Shown in pieces: positions 21,821-33,152 of a stretch of DNA of 64,000 nucleotides. The stretch is from Batkoa obscura (lineage: Eukaryota > Entomophthoromycota > Entomophthoromycetes > Entomophthorales > Batkoaceae). The number at the start of each line of letters is the position of its first letter. Position 1 is the stretch's first letter. Location of the stretch: positions 62,001 through 126,000 of the forward strand of contig JASVEC010000065.1 of assembly GCA_030770535.1 (NCBI GenBank). Direction: 5' to 3'. A model generated the notes under the pieces. The model ran no database searches and was not told where the DNA came from. It was given only the letters and a program-made list of their open reading frames with translations. A program made the position numbers and the translations under genes.

Positions 21821-22403
21821 GGGGGCTGTCCTAATTGGTTTCAGAATTTACTTAGAAATTAATCCAAATTTTAAATTTGTGTCTAATATGACGGTTAAAT
21901 CTAAAAAGCCTAAAATTAAATGTCTCTATTTGAAACTTATTTTAATTGTTTCCTTTTCTTAAATAGCTAATTTTCCTAACTATATATTTTATGTTAGTTC
22001 TGTTAGATATTTGATAGATATATAATATATAATTATATGATTATATAATTATATATATACAGTTGTTTGACTTTATTTTTTGTTGAAATAAAAATAAAAA
22101 TAAAAATAAAATGCAGACTTTCATAACTAAACTTTGAAATGGAATTTTTCAGAATTTCAATACAATAGGGAGGAGTACACAATATAAACATTGTAATTCG
22201 TTTACATCAATTTTAAAAGCTACTTGCAACAACCCAAGGTTTATGTAATTTTATAATAAAACAAAACAAAGAAAAGGTATATTATCAAAGTTTACCATCG
22301 ATAGTAATAAACTTAATCAAGTAATGTATAAAATTAGTGCTTTAAGGGAAACAGGAAATAAAAATCAGCAAGTAGCGTTATTATTAACTATAGCTTCAGT
22401 ATA
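21821..22403 (+). mobile_element. Transposon family T, left end piece
   Basis: It begins GGGGGCTGTCCTAATTGG and runs through the 5' leader (AT-rich palindromic stretch near 22020) and the first part of the transposase frame to CTTCAGTATA. It is the inverted mate of 17404-17986 (583 bp each). It ends in the chimeric MITE. Confidence 0.88.
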
Positions 22404-23666
22404 TGGGGATGTATTTTTGTGTTTAAGGATTTTACTAATAATTTTTCTGCTCAAATGGCGCTTAAAAAATGGAAAAAATAATGAAGTCAAAAGAAACACT
22501 CCCATATAGTGTAGAAACTCTTGGGATCTAAAGTGATTTCCTGTATCTGCCCATATATTAATTTTTGTAAACTTTTTAAATAGAAGCTCTGTAGAGATCA
22601 AATTGATTAAACAATCTCCTGCATATGCTGAATCATGATTCAATATTTCAGATAAATAATCAAAGTAAACTTTGCCTATTGTTTTATCATCTTTTAAATA
22701 TAATACACCAAAGCCTAATACTGATATAGCTTGTTTATTATAATGATCTAGATTTATTGAATCTGGTCTTGTTCCTATTTCCATATTTTGTTTAAAATCT
22801 AAAACTATTATACAACTTTTGTTATTTAATTTTTTAATAGTTTCATTAAATGTGTTTTTTTGAGTGTCAACACAGAATTTATGTAATTTGTATAATTTTT
22901 CTTCTTCGTTGAAAATTTCTTCTATCTTTGCTTTGTTTTTTATTGCTGTATTTATTTTATTTTCAAATAACTTTTTTCTAACTGTATACTGGGTACATAT
23001 ATTACATAGATCCGTTTTTCTTGCTGGATTTTTGAAATTACTTGGTATATATTTAAAGAACGTTGACCTGGCTACTGCTTTATCTCTTAGATCATTCAAA
23101 TATTTACTATATATCATTGTTCTACTTTTATTTAATATATATATATTATCTGATGAATATTTACTATCACTATTTTTTTTATTAAATATTGATGAAATAG
23201 TTGGATCATTTAGTAAATATTGTATAATAGTTTCAATTTGGTCATCTTTAATTTTTTTTGTATTTTTAATAATAGGTTTTAATGTTGATATTTTATTATT
23301 ATTACTTGTTTTTGAATAATCATATTGATTTCTATTTATATTAAACCCAAAACTCTTACATTCATCAAAAGAATATACTGAAGCTATAGTTAATAATAAC
23401 GCTACTTGCTGATTTTTATTTCCTGTTTCCCTTAAAGCACTAATTTTATACATTACTTGATTAAGTTTATTATTATCGATAGTAAACTTTGATAATATAT
23501 CTTTTCTTTGTTTTGTTTTATTATAAAATTCCATAAACCTTGGGTTGGTATAGGTAGCTTTTAAAATTGATGTAAATGAATTACAATGTTTATATTGTGT
23601 ACTCCTCTCTATTGTATTGAAGTTTTCAAAAATTCGATTTCGAAGTTTAGTTATGAAAGTTTGCAT
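22365..23666 (-). pseudogene. Family T transposase, N-terminal two thirds
   Basis: An uninterrupted frame from MQTFITKL (23666) through KTDLCNICTQYTVRKK, IIVLDFKQN and WADTGNHFRSQEF. It then runs through the MITE at 22404 into unrelated codons, so the HGKS block and C-terminal domain are missing. This is the only copy of the 5' two thirds without MITE insertions, which points to a younger copy. It provides the empty sites for the MITEs at 17149 and 17303. Confidence 0.75.
22404..22504 (+). mobile_element. Chimeric MITE at a rearrangement junction
   Basis: 101 bp. The left part carries the variants of the copies at 17303/35453 and their left flank (CTTCAGTATA). The right end carries the GAAACACTCCC variant of the copy at 16228 and that copy's right flank (TATAGTGTAGAAACTC). 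The two flanks belong to opposite strands of family T. Confidence 0.9.
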
Positions 23667-23971
23667 TTTATTTTTATTTCAACAAAAAATAAAGTCAAAT
23701 AAAGTCAAATAACTGTGTTTATATAATTATGTATTTATATAATTATATAATCATATAGTTATATATTATATATCTGTTAAATATCTAACAGAACTAACAT
23801 AAAATATATAGTTAGGAAAATTAGCTATTTAAGAAAAGGAAACAATTAAAATAAGTTTCAAATAGAGACATTTAATTTTAGGCTTTTTAGATTTAACCGT
23901 CATATTAGACACAAATTTTAAATTTTGGATTAATTTCTAAGTAAATTCTGAAACCAATTAGGACAGCCCCA
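22505..23971 (-). mobile_element. Transposon family T, left two thirds, MITE-free
   Basis: It runs from the WADTG block to the left-type end AATTAGGACAGCCCC at 23970, followed by ATAT. It holds the frame at 22365-23666. Confidence 0.88.
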
Positions 23972-25330
23972 TATATTGGCTATTTTAGTACATAATGATT
24001 TAGATTTGACTTATAGCTGATTTTAATTTACAACTATTATTTGCCATTAAAACATTAGAAGAAAAATAGTTTATATTGAACTCTTAAGCCCGGTATAGAG
24101 AAACACGACATGCATTAATAGTCCACTATTTTTATAATTAATTACTTTACGATAATGTTTTAGTGTTAAACAATCTACCAATAAGCTGTTACATAGTAAA
24201 AGATATTTAATGCTCAGTTTTAAAGAATTATTGAGCTTGAGTCTTCATAAATTATGTAATGCTATTTAAAAGACAAAAAATAAGAAACTTTGAAAATAGT
24301 TATTGCATTATACAAGAAGAGTAATACAAAATATCGTATAGTTATGAAAATGATACATAAAATCATCGAGTTTTTAATGGAAGTGCCTATATAAATGCTA
24401 AAAGTATTCAATATAAACAAAATTATATACTAGGAGTTAAAAAACATACCTTTACCTACCTATCAAAATCTAAAGCTATTATTATTAGCAATAAAAAATA
24501 TGATTAAAACAAAATCGAAAAAACTTAATATGAAAAAAGTAGAAAAAAAGAAAAAAGAAAAAGAATCTTAGGCTCAATATTAAGGCTTGAGTGAGTTTTA
24601 ATAAGTCAAAATAAAAATAGATGTTTTTAAGTACTAGTTTAATAGGATTAAATACTTTAGTATTATTTATACAAAAGCAAAACAGTTTTGGACAAATTTC
24701 AATTTATTCACACTAAACAAAGTACTCTCTGTTGCAATAAAATAATGTAAATAACTTTAGTAAATTAAATTTTTTATGTAATAACTGTGTAGTACTTATT
24801 AATTGATTAGTAAATAATACTTAAGATCGTGCTTTATTCTATTTTGTTATTTTTACAATATAACCCCCCTGTTATATTTTTGAATTAACTGTTGCTTATC
24901 AAAAAAACTCAAAAATCTACTTTAATTTAATGTTTCAAGTTATATCTTATTCAAAGAATTTTTAGTACCAAATTTCTATAACTTTTATATTGAGATACAA
25001 GCTATTTTCCTTTAATCACTATCAATTTTTTGAATTCGATTATTACTTACTAATTTTATTAATCTATAGTCTTGTTTTATATTAAATTTTAAAACCTTGT
25101 AGCAAATTGTTTGAGAATTTTAAAAAGTAAGATATATCATAATTTTGTTGACTCATTTAGATAAATATGTGAAAAAAAAAATTTATACAAGAGTGTATAT
25201 CCCTTGAAATCTCTTCTTTATATAGGAGCCGTTTTTTTCTATTTTTTCATCCTAGACAAAAATTACAAATGGAAGCCACAATCCTAACAAAAATTCCCAG
25301 ATTAACGAGGCTTTTAGGTAACATAATATG
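23972..25330. other. AT-rich stretch without a recognisable gene
   Basis: I see no sizeable open frame, RNA gene or terminal repeat. It lies between two reverse-oriented family T copies. Confidence 0.5.
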
Positions 25331-26310
25331 AGGGGATGTCTGAATTAGTTTCATTATTTTATTCAATTTTCAAATATTTTGTATTTTAAAAACTTCCCCT
25401 AAAATTCTATAAAATCAAATCTTTATTAAATAAAAGTACCCGGACACAGTTCTAAATCATTCTATTATAGTTTATACTGTAAGTTAGTTGAATTTCTACT
25501 GGATCTTAAATACACATTCTTATAAAACTTTATTGAGAAATGTTTATTATCAACTGCTTTATAACCAACATTGTACATTTGTTATCAAATAAATAAACTA
25601 TTTGAATGTTTGATTACATTATTGATATATTGCTAAGTCAATAAAATGTAAATACCTCTTTAATGTCTTGTGTTTCTATTGCTTTTTTGTACTTTTAATA
25701 GTGGTTGTAGTGTTAATATTTTATTACTATTGTTACTTATTTTTGAATAATCATATTGATGATTTCTATTTATATAAGCCCAAAACTCTTTATTTATCAA
25801 AAGAATATACTGAAGCTATAGCTGATAATAACGCTACTTGCTGATTTTTATTTCCTGTTTCCCTTAAAGCACTAATTTTATACATTATTTGATCAAGTTT
25901 ATTATTATCGATAGTAAACTTTGATAATATATCTTTTCTTTGTTTTGTTTTATTATAAAATTACATAAACCTTGGGTTGTTGTAAGTAGCTTTTAAAATT
26001 GATGCAAATGAATTATAATGTTTATATTGTGTACTCCTCCCTATTGTATTGAAATTCTGAAAAATTCCATTTCAAAGTTTAGTTATGAAAGTTTGCATTT
26101 TATTTTTCAACAAAAAATAAAGTCAAATAACTGTATTTATATAATTAGGAAGATTAGCTATTTAAGAAAAGGAAACAATTAAAATAAGTTTCAAATAGAG
26201 ACATTTAATTTTAGGCTTTTTAGATTTAACCGTTATATTGGACACAAACTTGAAATTTTAAATTTGGATTAATTTCTAAGTAGATTCTGAAACCAATTAG
26301 GACAGCCTCA
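25331..26310 (-). mobile_element. Transposon family T, internally deleted copy
   Basis: 980 bp from the right-type end GGGGATGTCTGAATTAG to the left-type end TTAGGACAGCCTC. Most of the transposase is missing. Its first ~465 bp are virtually identical to the copy at 29098, with the same deletion junction as the copy at 9102. Confidence 0.88.
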
Positions 26311-26399
26311 TATATTGTGATTTACACACAAGTGGTTTGTTTTATATTGCTGATATTCATATTAGTAATTTTTAACATTTTTAAAATGAGCAAGTCAGA

Positions 26400-26452
26400 A
26401 AGAGGGTTAGAAAGAGTTAGAGTTAGAGAGAGAGAGTGAGAAGAGAGGGCAT
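26400..26452. repeat. Purine-rich simple repeat
   Basis: GTTAGA/GAGAGA-type tract, strongly strand-biased (almost all A and G). Confidence 0.6.
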
Positions 26453-26557
26453 AAATTTATAATTTAACAGCATAGATATATATATCTTTCCCCATTAAAT
26501 TAATTTATAAGCTAATAAGTATATTTATAGTATTATTAATCTATGTTATATACTATA

Positions 26558-26658
26558 TGTGGTTGTATTTTTGCGTTCAAGAATTTTACTAACAAGATTT
26601 CCGCTCCAAATAGTACTTAAAAGATGGAAAAAGCAATGAAGTCAAAAAAACACTCCCA
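26558..26658 (+). mobile_element. MITE family M copy
   Basis: 101 bp, TGTGGTTGTATTTTTGCG to ACACTCCCA, flanked by ATAT. Confidence 0.82.
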
Positions 26659-26751
26659 TATAGATTAATTTAGTGGTATAAAATATTTGTGCTATCAAAT
26701 TAATTCATTAAGCAATAAAAGTAAAAAATTGAAAAAATTATCATACGAAAC

Positions 26752-26847
26752 GAAGGATGTATTTTTTCGAGAATTTTATTAGCAATCTTTCCACTCAATA
26801 GCGCTTTAATAAATGGAAAAAGTAATGAAACCAAAAAAACATCCCAC
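26752..26847 (+). mobile_element. MITE family M, eroded copy
   Basis: GAAGGATGTATTTTTTCG to ACATCCCACA. The ends are degenerate. Confidence 0.7.
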
Positions 26848-27965
26848 ATACTGTGTTTGTGTTTTGCTTTCTATTAACTATTTTAGAGCAAAATTATGAC
26901 ACTAAACAACCTCCTCTAAAAATGCCCTTCATTTATAATTAGACTACTAATTTAGTAATATCCTCAGTTACTTGCTTTTCTCTCTACTTCTCTATGTTTA
27001 TCTTTGCTAACTTTTATAAACAGTTACTCCTTTTACAATAAACTGTCTCTTAGTAATACTCTTAGCTTTTGATGATTAGGGCTAATAGGTTTATTGCTCA
27101 TACTTTTTTTACTCTTTAGGTAATATAATATCGCATAAAACAGAAATTTGATTTTTAATCCAGCTTAGAAATCTGAGAGGACAGGCAAAAAATCAATTTG
27201 ATTAAATCAGAGCGGTTTTTTACTTTTTCCTTCTTTTCTCCTTCTTCCGTTCCACCCATCCATCCACTTCGCTGTTCATTCAGTTTTTGTATTTTATTTA
27301 TCACTAACAATATATTACGTGAAGAGGAGTTTGTTTCTTTTTGGAGGCTTATATAAAATTAACTAAAATAATGAAAAACTTAATAATATATAAATTACTA
27401 CTTTTAAGGTTTACTTAATAAAATATCATACGATAAAAGAACCAGTACGTCATCACCAAAAAAAATAATTGGAATAACAATATACAATTATTGAATATAT
27501 TATTTTAAAAAATAATACTGTAGTTTATATATAAATGGTCATTGTTTATGTTATATGAAGCATATTGTATAATTTATGCGTATTTTCAGTTTATATTTGA
27601 GACGGACTATTTAAACTTCTAAAATGACTATTCTTCCAAATCACCCCAATTTTATACTAAAGCTATTTTCAGTATGAATTTCTGGGTTGTTAAGTAATGA
27701 AGGTTCAATACAGATTTGTCTCCTTTTATATATCCTACTAATAAATCATATTACCTACATTTTTATTACGTTATTCTTAATCTAATTTCCTTTATTTGTA
27801 ACATATCATAAATATCCTTGAAAATTATTTGCAATAGTATCTTTGAGGTTTTTGTTTATTAAAACTTTCGATTTTGTCATATAGATTTATTGTATAGACT
27901 TTACTTTCCTATTTTATTGGAAAAACAACAGGCAAAGCAAACGACATTATTATGTTGGTAAAATA
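26848..27965. other. Stretch without a recognisable gene
   Basis: There is a slightly more GC-rich pyrimidine tract near 27220-27290 (CTTCTTCCGTTCCACCCATC). No open frame or RNA fold could be identified. Confidence 0.45.
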
Positions 27966-28067
27966 TGGGTATTTTGTGTTTAAGAATTTTACTAACAAGA
28001 TTTCCGCTCAAATAGTACTTAAAAGGTGGAAAAAGTAGTGAAGCCAAAAAAACACCCCTCCTCCCCT
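27966..28067 (+). mobile_element. MITE family M copy
   Basis: TGGGTATTTTGTGTTTAAG to AACACCCCTCCTCCCC. The right end is extended by a short CT tract. Confidence 0.75.
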
Positions 28068-28776
28068 ATATAGCCAAATAAACGGGTGTTTTTGGCAATT
28101 TTTGTATAATGTATTTTTGAATCTGAAGGATCGATCTTTATAAGTTGCTCAATGAAATAATAAATTTATCTACAATTGTACCCAATATATTAGTATAATG
28201 TAATTTAGCAGAATTTTTCTAGTAACAAATAGTAAAGATATAGGTATACTAATATAGTAGCCAAACCATGTACCATTAATTCGATTTTATCTATGCTATA
28301 AAAACCATGCTGGATGATAATAAACAAGCTTAAATACTTCCCATTAAAAAACTAGTTAAAAATATCAGAAATGTAATTTTATTTGGCTTTACATCAGCAC
28401 TATTGAAGTTTAAAAATCAATAATTTATTTTCGGGTATTATTTATCCCAAAATCATTGGATTCACATTTCTCATGATGTTGGTTAAACAAAAATTCAATT
28501 AAATTTCAACATTGTTTAGTAGAATCGTATGCATAATTTTTACCAGGAGGAGTTGTATGTCTAAAAAGATGTATTTTGAATGCTTCTTGAGTTTAATAAA
28601 TTAGTTATTTTATTATTTTTGAGTTAGAAATCTTTGCATATGAAATGATTATTTGCTCTGATAGTTGCTTTTATACCATAAATCCTTGCTTTTCATAATG
28701 AACCTTCCTTTTATTGGATAATTAAGCTGAAATAACTTTACTTTTTATAATTATTGAAAAGGTCCCCTTCTAGATA
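28068..28776. other. Stretch without a recognisable gene
   Basis: No supported open frame, RNA gene or repeat end. Confidence 0.5.
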
Positions 28777-28876
28777 TGGGAGTGTTTTTTTTGACTTCAT
28801 TATTTTTCCCATTTTTAAGCGCTATTTAGGCGGAAAAATTATTAGTAAAATTCTTAAACACAAAAATACAGCCCCA
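28777..28876 (-). mobile_element. MITE family M copy
   Basis: 100 bp, TGGGAGTGTTTTTTTTG to ACAGCCCCA, with ATAT on both sides. Confidence 0.85.
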
Positions 28877-29097
28877 TATATTTTTTATTACATTCTCTGT
28901 TGGAGTTTTATCTGTTTTTTCTATTGCTTATTATAGCAATAAACCAACTCTAAATGGCTAATTACTTTAGTAGTAAAAGTGAAATCCCGCATAGCCTATG
29001 CTTTAGGGGTATCTCCTATGATAAAAAGCAAAGGTGCAATGCAATAATGTTCATTTTCTCATCAAACTTGGCTAATACACCTCCTCTAACCTATATG

Positions 29098-30003
29098 AGG
29101 GGATGTCTGAATTAGTTTCATTATTTTATTCAATTTTCAAATATTTTGTATTTTAAAAACTTCCCCTAAAATTCTATAAAATCAAATCTTTATTAAATAA
29201 AAGTACCCGGACACAGTTCTAAATCATTCTATTATAGTTTATACTGTAAGTTAGTTGAATTTCTACTGGATCTTAAATACACATTCTTATAAAACTTTAT
29301 TGAGAAATGTTTATTATCAACTGCTTTATAACCAACATTGTACATTTGTTATCAAATAAATAAACTATTTGAATGTTTGATTACATTATTGATATATTGC
29401 TAAGTCAATAAAATGTAAATACCTCTTTAATGTCTTGTGTTTCTATTGCTTTTTTGTACTTTTAATAGTGGTTGTAGTGTTAATATTTTATTACTATTGT
29501 TACTTATTTTTGAATAATCATATTGATGATTTCTATTTATATAAGCCCAAAACTCTTTATTTATCAAAAGAATATACTGAAGCTATAGCTGATAATAACG
29601 CTACTTGCTGATTTTTATTTCCTGTTTCCCTTAAAGCACTAATTTTATACATTATTTGATCAAGTTTATTATTATCGATAGTAAACTTTGATAATATATC
29701 TTTTCTTTGTTTTGTTTTATTATAAAATTACATAAACCTTGGGTTGTTGTAAGTAGCTTTTAAAATTGATGCAAATGAATTATAATGTTTAGTTATATAT
29801 CCGTTAAATATTTAATAGAAACAACACAAAACATAGTTAATTTTTTAGCTATTTAAGAAAAGGAAACAATTAAAGTTTTAAGTAAAGAGATTTAATTTCA
29901 AGCTTTTTAGATTTGATTTAACCATCAAATTCAAGACAAATTTAAAAACTTAATGGAATTAATTCTTAACTAAATTCTGAAACAACCCGATTTGGACAAT
30001 CCC
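29098..30003 (-). mobile_element. Transposon family T, internally deleted copy
   Basis: About 906 bp. It is near-identical to 25331-26310 from the right-type end to GCAAATGAATTATAATGTTT. It then jumps to a diverged 5' leader and an eroded left-type end (TTTGGACAATCCC). Confidence 0.85.
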
Positions 30004-30522
30004 GTACACAACCTGTAATTCCCCTTTTCTGGTTGTATTCTGTTTTCTGATATTGGTGATAATATGATAATATGGCTTTAATTAGAGTGTATGGAATATC
30101 TACAATGAATAGTAGTTGTAAGAAGACAGCTTTTAGCTCTATTTTGTGTTTCATTATCTTCTTTTGGTAAGTCAGGAAGTTATTAAGGTATGTTTGCAAT
30201 AGGTACTTGGTTTTTTGGATTTGTTGCCTGGAGAGCTTAGTAGTATCCGTATCCTTGGAATATTAAACAATGCTCATTATTCTAACTTTGAAATAGCCCC
30301 TCTGCTACTAAACCCTTCACTTGAAAATATATTATCAAATGAAGCAAAAGTTTGAATAACGTTTTTACCTACCACAAGTTTTGGTGAAAAATTTTAAATA
30401 TTTTTAATTTACATCCAACCCATCCAAGTAACCAACGTTATTTTTTTGAATAAAAGGATTCAATAATGTATTTGCCAAAATTACTGCTAGTAATGAATCC
30501 TTCAATCCCATAAATAAATATA

Positions 30523-30623
30523 TGGGGGTGTTTTTTTTGACTTCATTACTTTTTCCATTTTTTAAGCGCTATTTAAGTGGAAAATTTGTTAGTAAAATTC
30601 TTAAATATAAAAATACATTCCCA
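30523..30623 (-). mobile_element. MITE family M copy
   Basis: 101 bp, TGGGGGTGTTTTTTTTG to ACATTCCCA, ATAT flanks. Confidence 0.85.
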
Positions 30624-30640
30624 TATATTTTGATAAAGAT

Positions 30641-30685
30641 AAAAAAGGGAAATAAAAAGGAAACTATTCTTTTTTTCCCTTTTGT
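30641..30685. repeat. Short A/G- and T/C-rich inverted repeat
   Basis: AAAAAAGGGAAA faces TTTTTCCCTTTT across about 20 bp. It can fold as a hairpin. No function is assigned. Confidence 0.4.
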
Positions 30686-30912
30686 CGGTATGGAGAGACA
30701 AACCAGGAATCTTTTGCTATAATCAGCAAGTTATACTGATAATTTAACAGCCATTTATAAAAATAATTTATTTTATCTTTTTTCCCCTCCATCCATCTTC
30801 CCTCCAACATTAATACTGTAATTAGTATTATACATATTTAAATTGTTTTGACTATTTTGATATGAACTGTGAACAACCTCATTTGACATCAAAATATATC
30901 TAGAGTACACAA

Positions 30913-31014
30913 TGGGGATATATTTTTAAGAATTTCCTAAATATCTTTCGATTCAAGTAAATAGTGTCGTTTAAAGGATGAAAAAAGTGATAAAGATTAA
31001 AAAAACATTCATCA
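30913..31014 (+). mobile_element. MITE family M, eroded copy
   Basis: TGGGGATATATTTTTAAG to AACATTCATCA, with small internal insertions. Confidence 0.72.
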
Positions 31015-31070
31015 TATTTTGACAAATTTATAAATACAATTAAATTTTACCTATATACGTTTTCTAGATC

Positions 31071-31174
31071 TGGAAATATTTTTTTGTGTTTAAGGATTTT
31101 TACTAACATTTTCCACTTACAATAGTGCTTAAAAAGATGGAAAAAAAAGTGAGAAGTCAAAAAAAACATCCCCA
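31071..31174 (+). mobile_element. MITE family M copy
   Basis: 104 bp, TGGAAATATTTTTTTGTG to ACATCCCCA. ATCT is repeated on both sides, a second non-ATAT target that fixes the duplication at 4 bp. Confidence 0.82.
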
Positions 31175-31210
31175 TCTATATTATTTAATTTGTGAAATAA
31201 CATAATTTGC

Positions 31211-31240
31211 ACTATAGTTTATAAACTTATAAACTATAGT
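31211..31240. repeat. Perfect hairpin, 13-bp arms
   Basis: ACTATAGTTTATA and its reverse complement are separated by AACT. Isolated, with no gene next to it. Confidence 0.6.
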
Positions 31241-31430
31241 CATTTTTAATAAGCTAAGCAATTATGAAAAATTAAATTTCCCCTCTAAATCCTTTTATGA
31301 TAATGATATTTTAAACTATTTTCATCCAAATACAACACTTTTTACACCTTTAATGAAAGATAATTGATATTTGATATAATAACCTTTATGCTCATTGATA
31401 AATAAAGCACCATTTATCCCCATTTAACAA

Positions 31431-31531
31431 TGGTGACGTTTTTTTTGGCTTTCATCATTCTTTTTCTATCTTTAAGCGCTATTTAAGTGGAAAAATCGTT
31501 AGTAAAATCTTTAAATACAGATAGATCCCCA
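31431..31531 (-). mobile_element. MITE family M, eroded copy
   Basis: TGGTGACGTTTTTTTTGG to AGATAGATCCCCA. The flanks do not match. Confidence 0.75.
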
Positions 31532-31841
31532 TATATCAAATGTATTACAATACTGAATACAAAATTTTAAACCCTACCTATGTAGATTGTTTTAAGTATA
31601 TTACATGGGATCTATACGTTTTTGATGTAAATCTTTTATGAAACATTTTTAATACTGAGTTTAAGTTTATTGCTATATCTAAATACTAACAAAGAATTTA
31701 ATTTAGTAAATATTTAAGGCTATAATATCAAATTTTATATTGAATTTCAAATTGTGCTTTAACTAATTGGTATATATGATGTATATTGTTGTTCTTTTTG
31801 TCATTTGGTATTAAATTTTATTAATTATAAACTTAAAAAAT

Positions 31842-31900
31842 AAGGATGTATTTGTTGCTTCAAGAACTTTACTAACAATAAAGTATTAAAATGGTTGTAT
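31842..31900 (+). mobile_element. MITE family M, left half only
   Basis: AAGGATGTATTTGTTGC and TTTACTAACAATAAAG match the family. The right end is missing. Confidence 0.5.
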
Positions 31901-32281
31901 GTTTTTTAGTCATTTATCAAACTGAAAGCATCCGGGGTTGTCTGAATTGGTTTCAGAATTTACTTAGTTAACACAAATTTTAAGTTTTTAAATTTGTATC
32001 TTTAACGTGATAGTTAAATCTAAAAGGCTTGAAATTAAATCTCTTTACTTAAAACTTATTTCAATTGTTTCCTTTTCTCAAATAGTAACTTTCCTAATTA
32101 TATGCTTTATGTTATTTCCTGTTAGATATTTAATAGATATATAATATATAACTATATGATTATATAACTATATATATACAGTTATTTGACTTTATTTTTT
32201 GTTGAAATAGAAATAAAAATAAAATACAAACTTTCATAACTAAACTTTCCAAATGGAATTTTTCAAAATTTCAATGCAATA

Positions 32282-32381
32282 AGAGGACTGTTTTTTTTAG
32301 TTTCATTATTTTTCCATTTTTTAAGCGCTATTTGAGTAGAAAGATTGTAGTAGAATTCCTAAACAGAAAAATTCATCCTCA
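32282..32381 (-). mobile_element. MITE family M copy
   Basis: 100 bp, AGAGGACTGTTTTTTTTAG to ATTCATCCTCA, inside the family T copy. Confidence 0.78.
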
Positions 32382-32518
32382 TAGAGGGAGTACACAATAC
32401 AAACATTGTAATTCATTTACATCAATTTTAAGAGCTACTTATAACAACCCAAGGTTTATGGGATTTTGTAACAAAACAAAACAAAGGAAAGATATATTAT
32501 CAAAGCTTACTATCAAAA

Positions 32519-32617
32519 TGGGGATGTTTTTTTTGATTTCATTACTTTTCTATTTTTTAAGCACTATCTGAGCAGAAATATTGTCAGTAAATTCTTAAAC
32601 ACAAAAATACATCTCCA
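32519..32617 (-). mobile_element. MITE family M copy
   Basis: 99 bp, TGGGGATGTTTTTTTTG to ACATCTCCA, inside the transposase region. Confidence 0.82.
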
Positions 32618-32717
32618 ATAATAAACTTAATCAAGCAATGTATAAAATTAGTGCTTTGAGGGAAACAAGGAAATAAAATCAAAAAGTAGCGTTATTATCA
32701 ACTATAGCTTCAGTATA

Positions 32718-32819
32718 TGGGGGTGTCTTTTTTGGCTTCGTTACTTTTTCTACCTTTTAAGCGTTATTTAAATGGAAAAACTATCACTGAAATTCTTAAA
32801 CATAAAAATACATCCCCCA
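32718..32819 (-). mobile_element. MITE family M copy at a re-used site
   Basis: 102 bp at CTTCAGTATA/TATTCTTTTG, the same site as the copies at 17303 and 35453, but in the opposite orientation relative to the host transposon and clearly diverged from them in sequence. Confidence 0.88.
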
Positions 32820-33053
32820 TATTCTTTTGATGAATGTAAGAGTTTTGGGTTTAATATAAATAGAAATCAATATGATTATTCAAAAATAAGTAACAGTGAT
32901 AAAATATCAACATTACAACCTATTATTAAAAATATAAAAAAAATTAAAGATGACCAAATTCAAACTATTATACAATATTTACTAAATGATTCAACTATTT
33001 CATCAAGATTTAATAAAAAACAATGATAGTAAATATTCATAAGATAATATATA

Positions 33054-33152
33054 TGGGGTTGTTTTTTTTAGTTTCATTATTTTTCCATTTTTAAGCGCTA
33101 TTTATGTGGAAAAATTTTCAGTAAAATTCTTAAATACAAAAATACATCCGCA
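33054..33152 (-). mobile_element. MITE family M copy
   Basis: Direct counterpart of 14891-14989. Confidence 0.87.

Noticed and set aside
26400-26452. GTTAGA-rich tract as an internal telomere remnant
   Set aside because: The repeats are irregular GA-rich words, with only one GGGTTAG and no run of a telomere unit.
29966-30199. 77-residue frame ending at the transposon edge near 30.0 kb
   Set aside because: It overlaps the left-type end of the family T copy and has no coding features of its own.
14891-33152. Assigning the MITEs to Tc1/mariner because most appear to duplicate TA
   Set aside because: AGAT, ATCT and AAAT flank pairs show a 4-bp repeat, and the transposon ends and transposase motifs do not look like Tc1/mariner.
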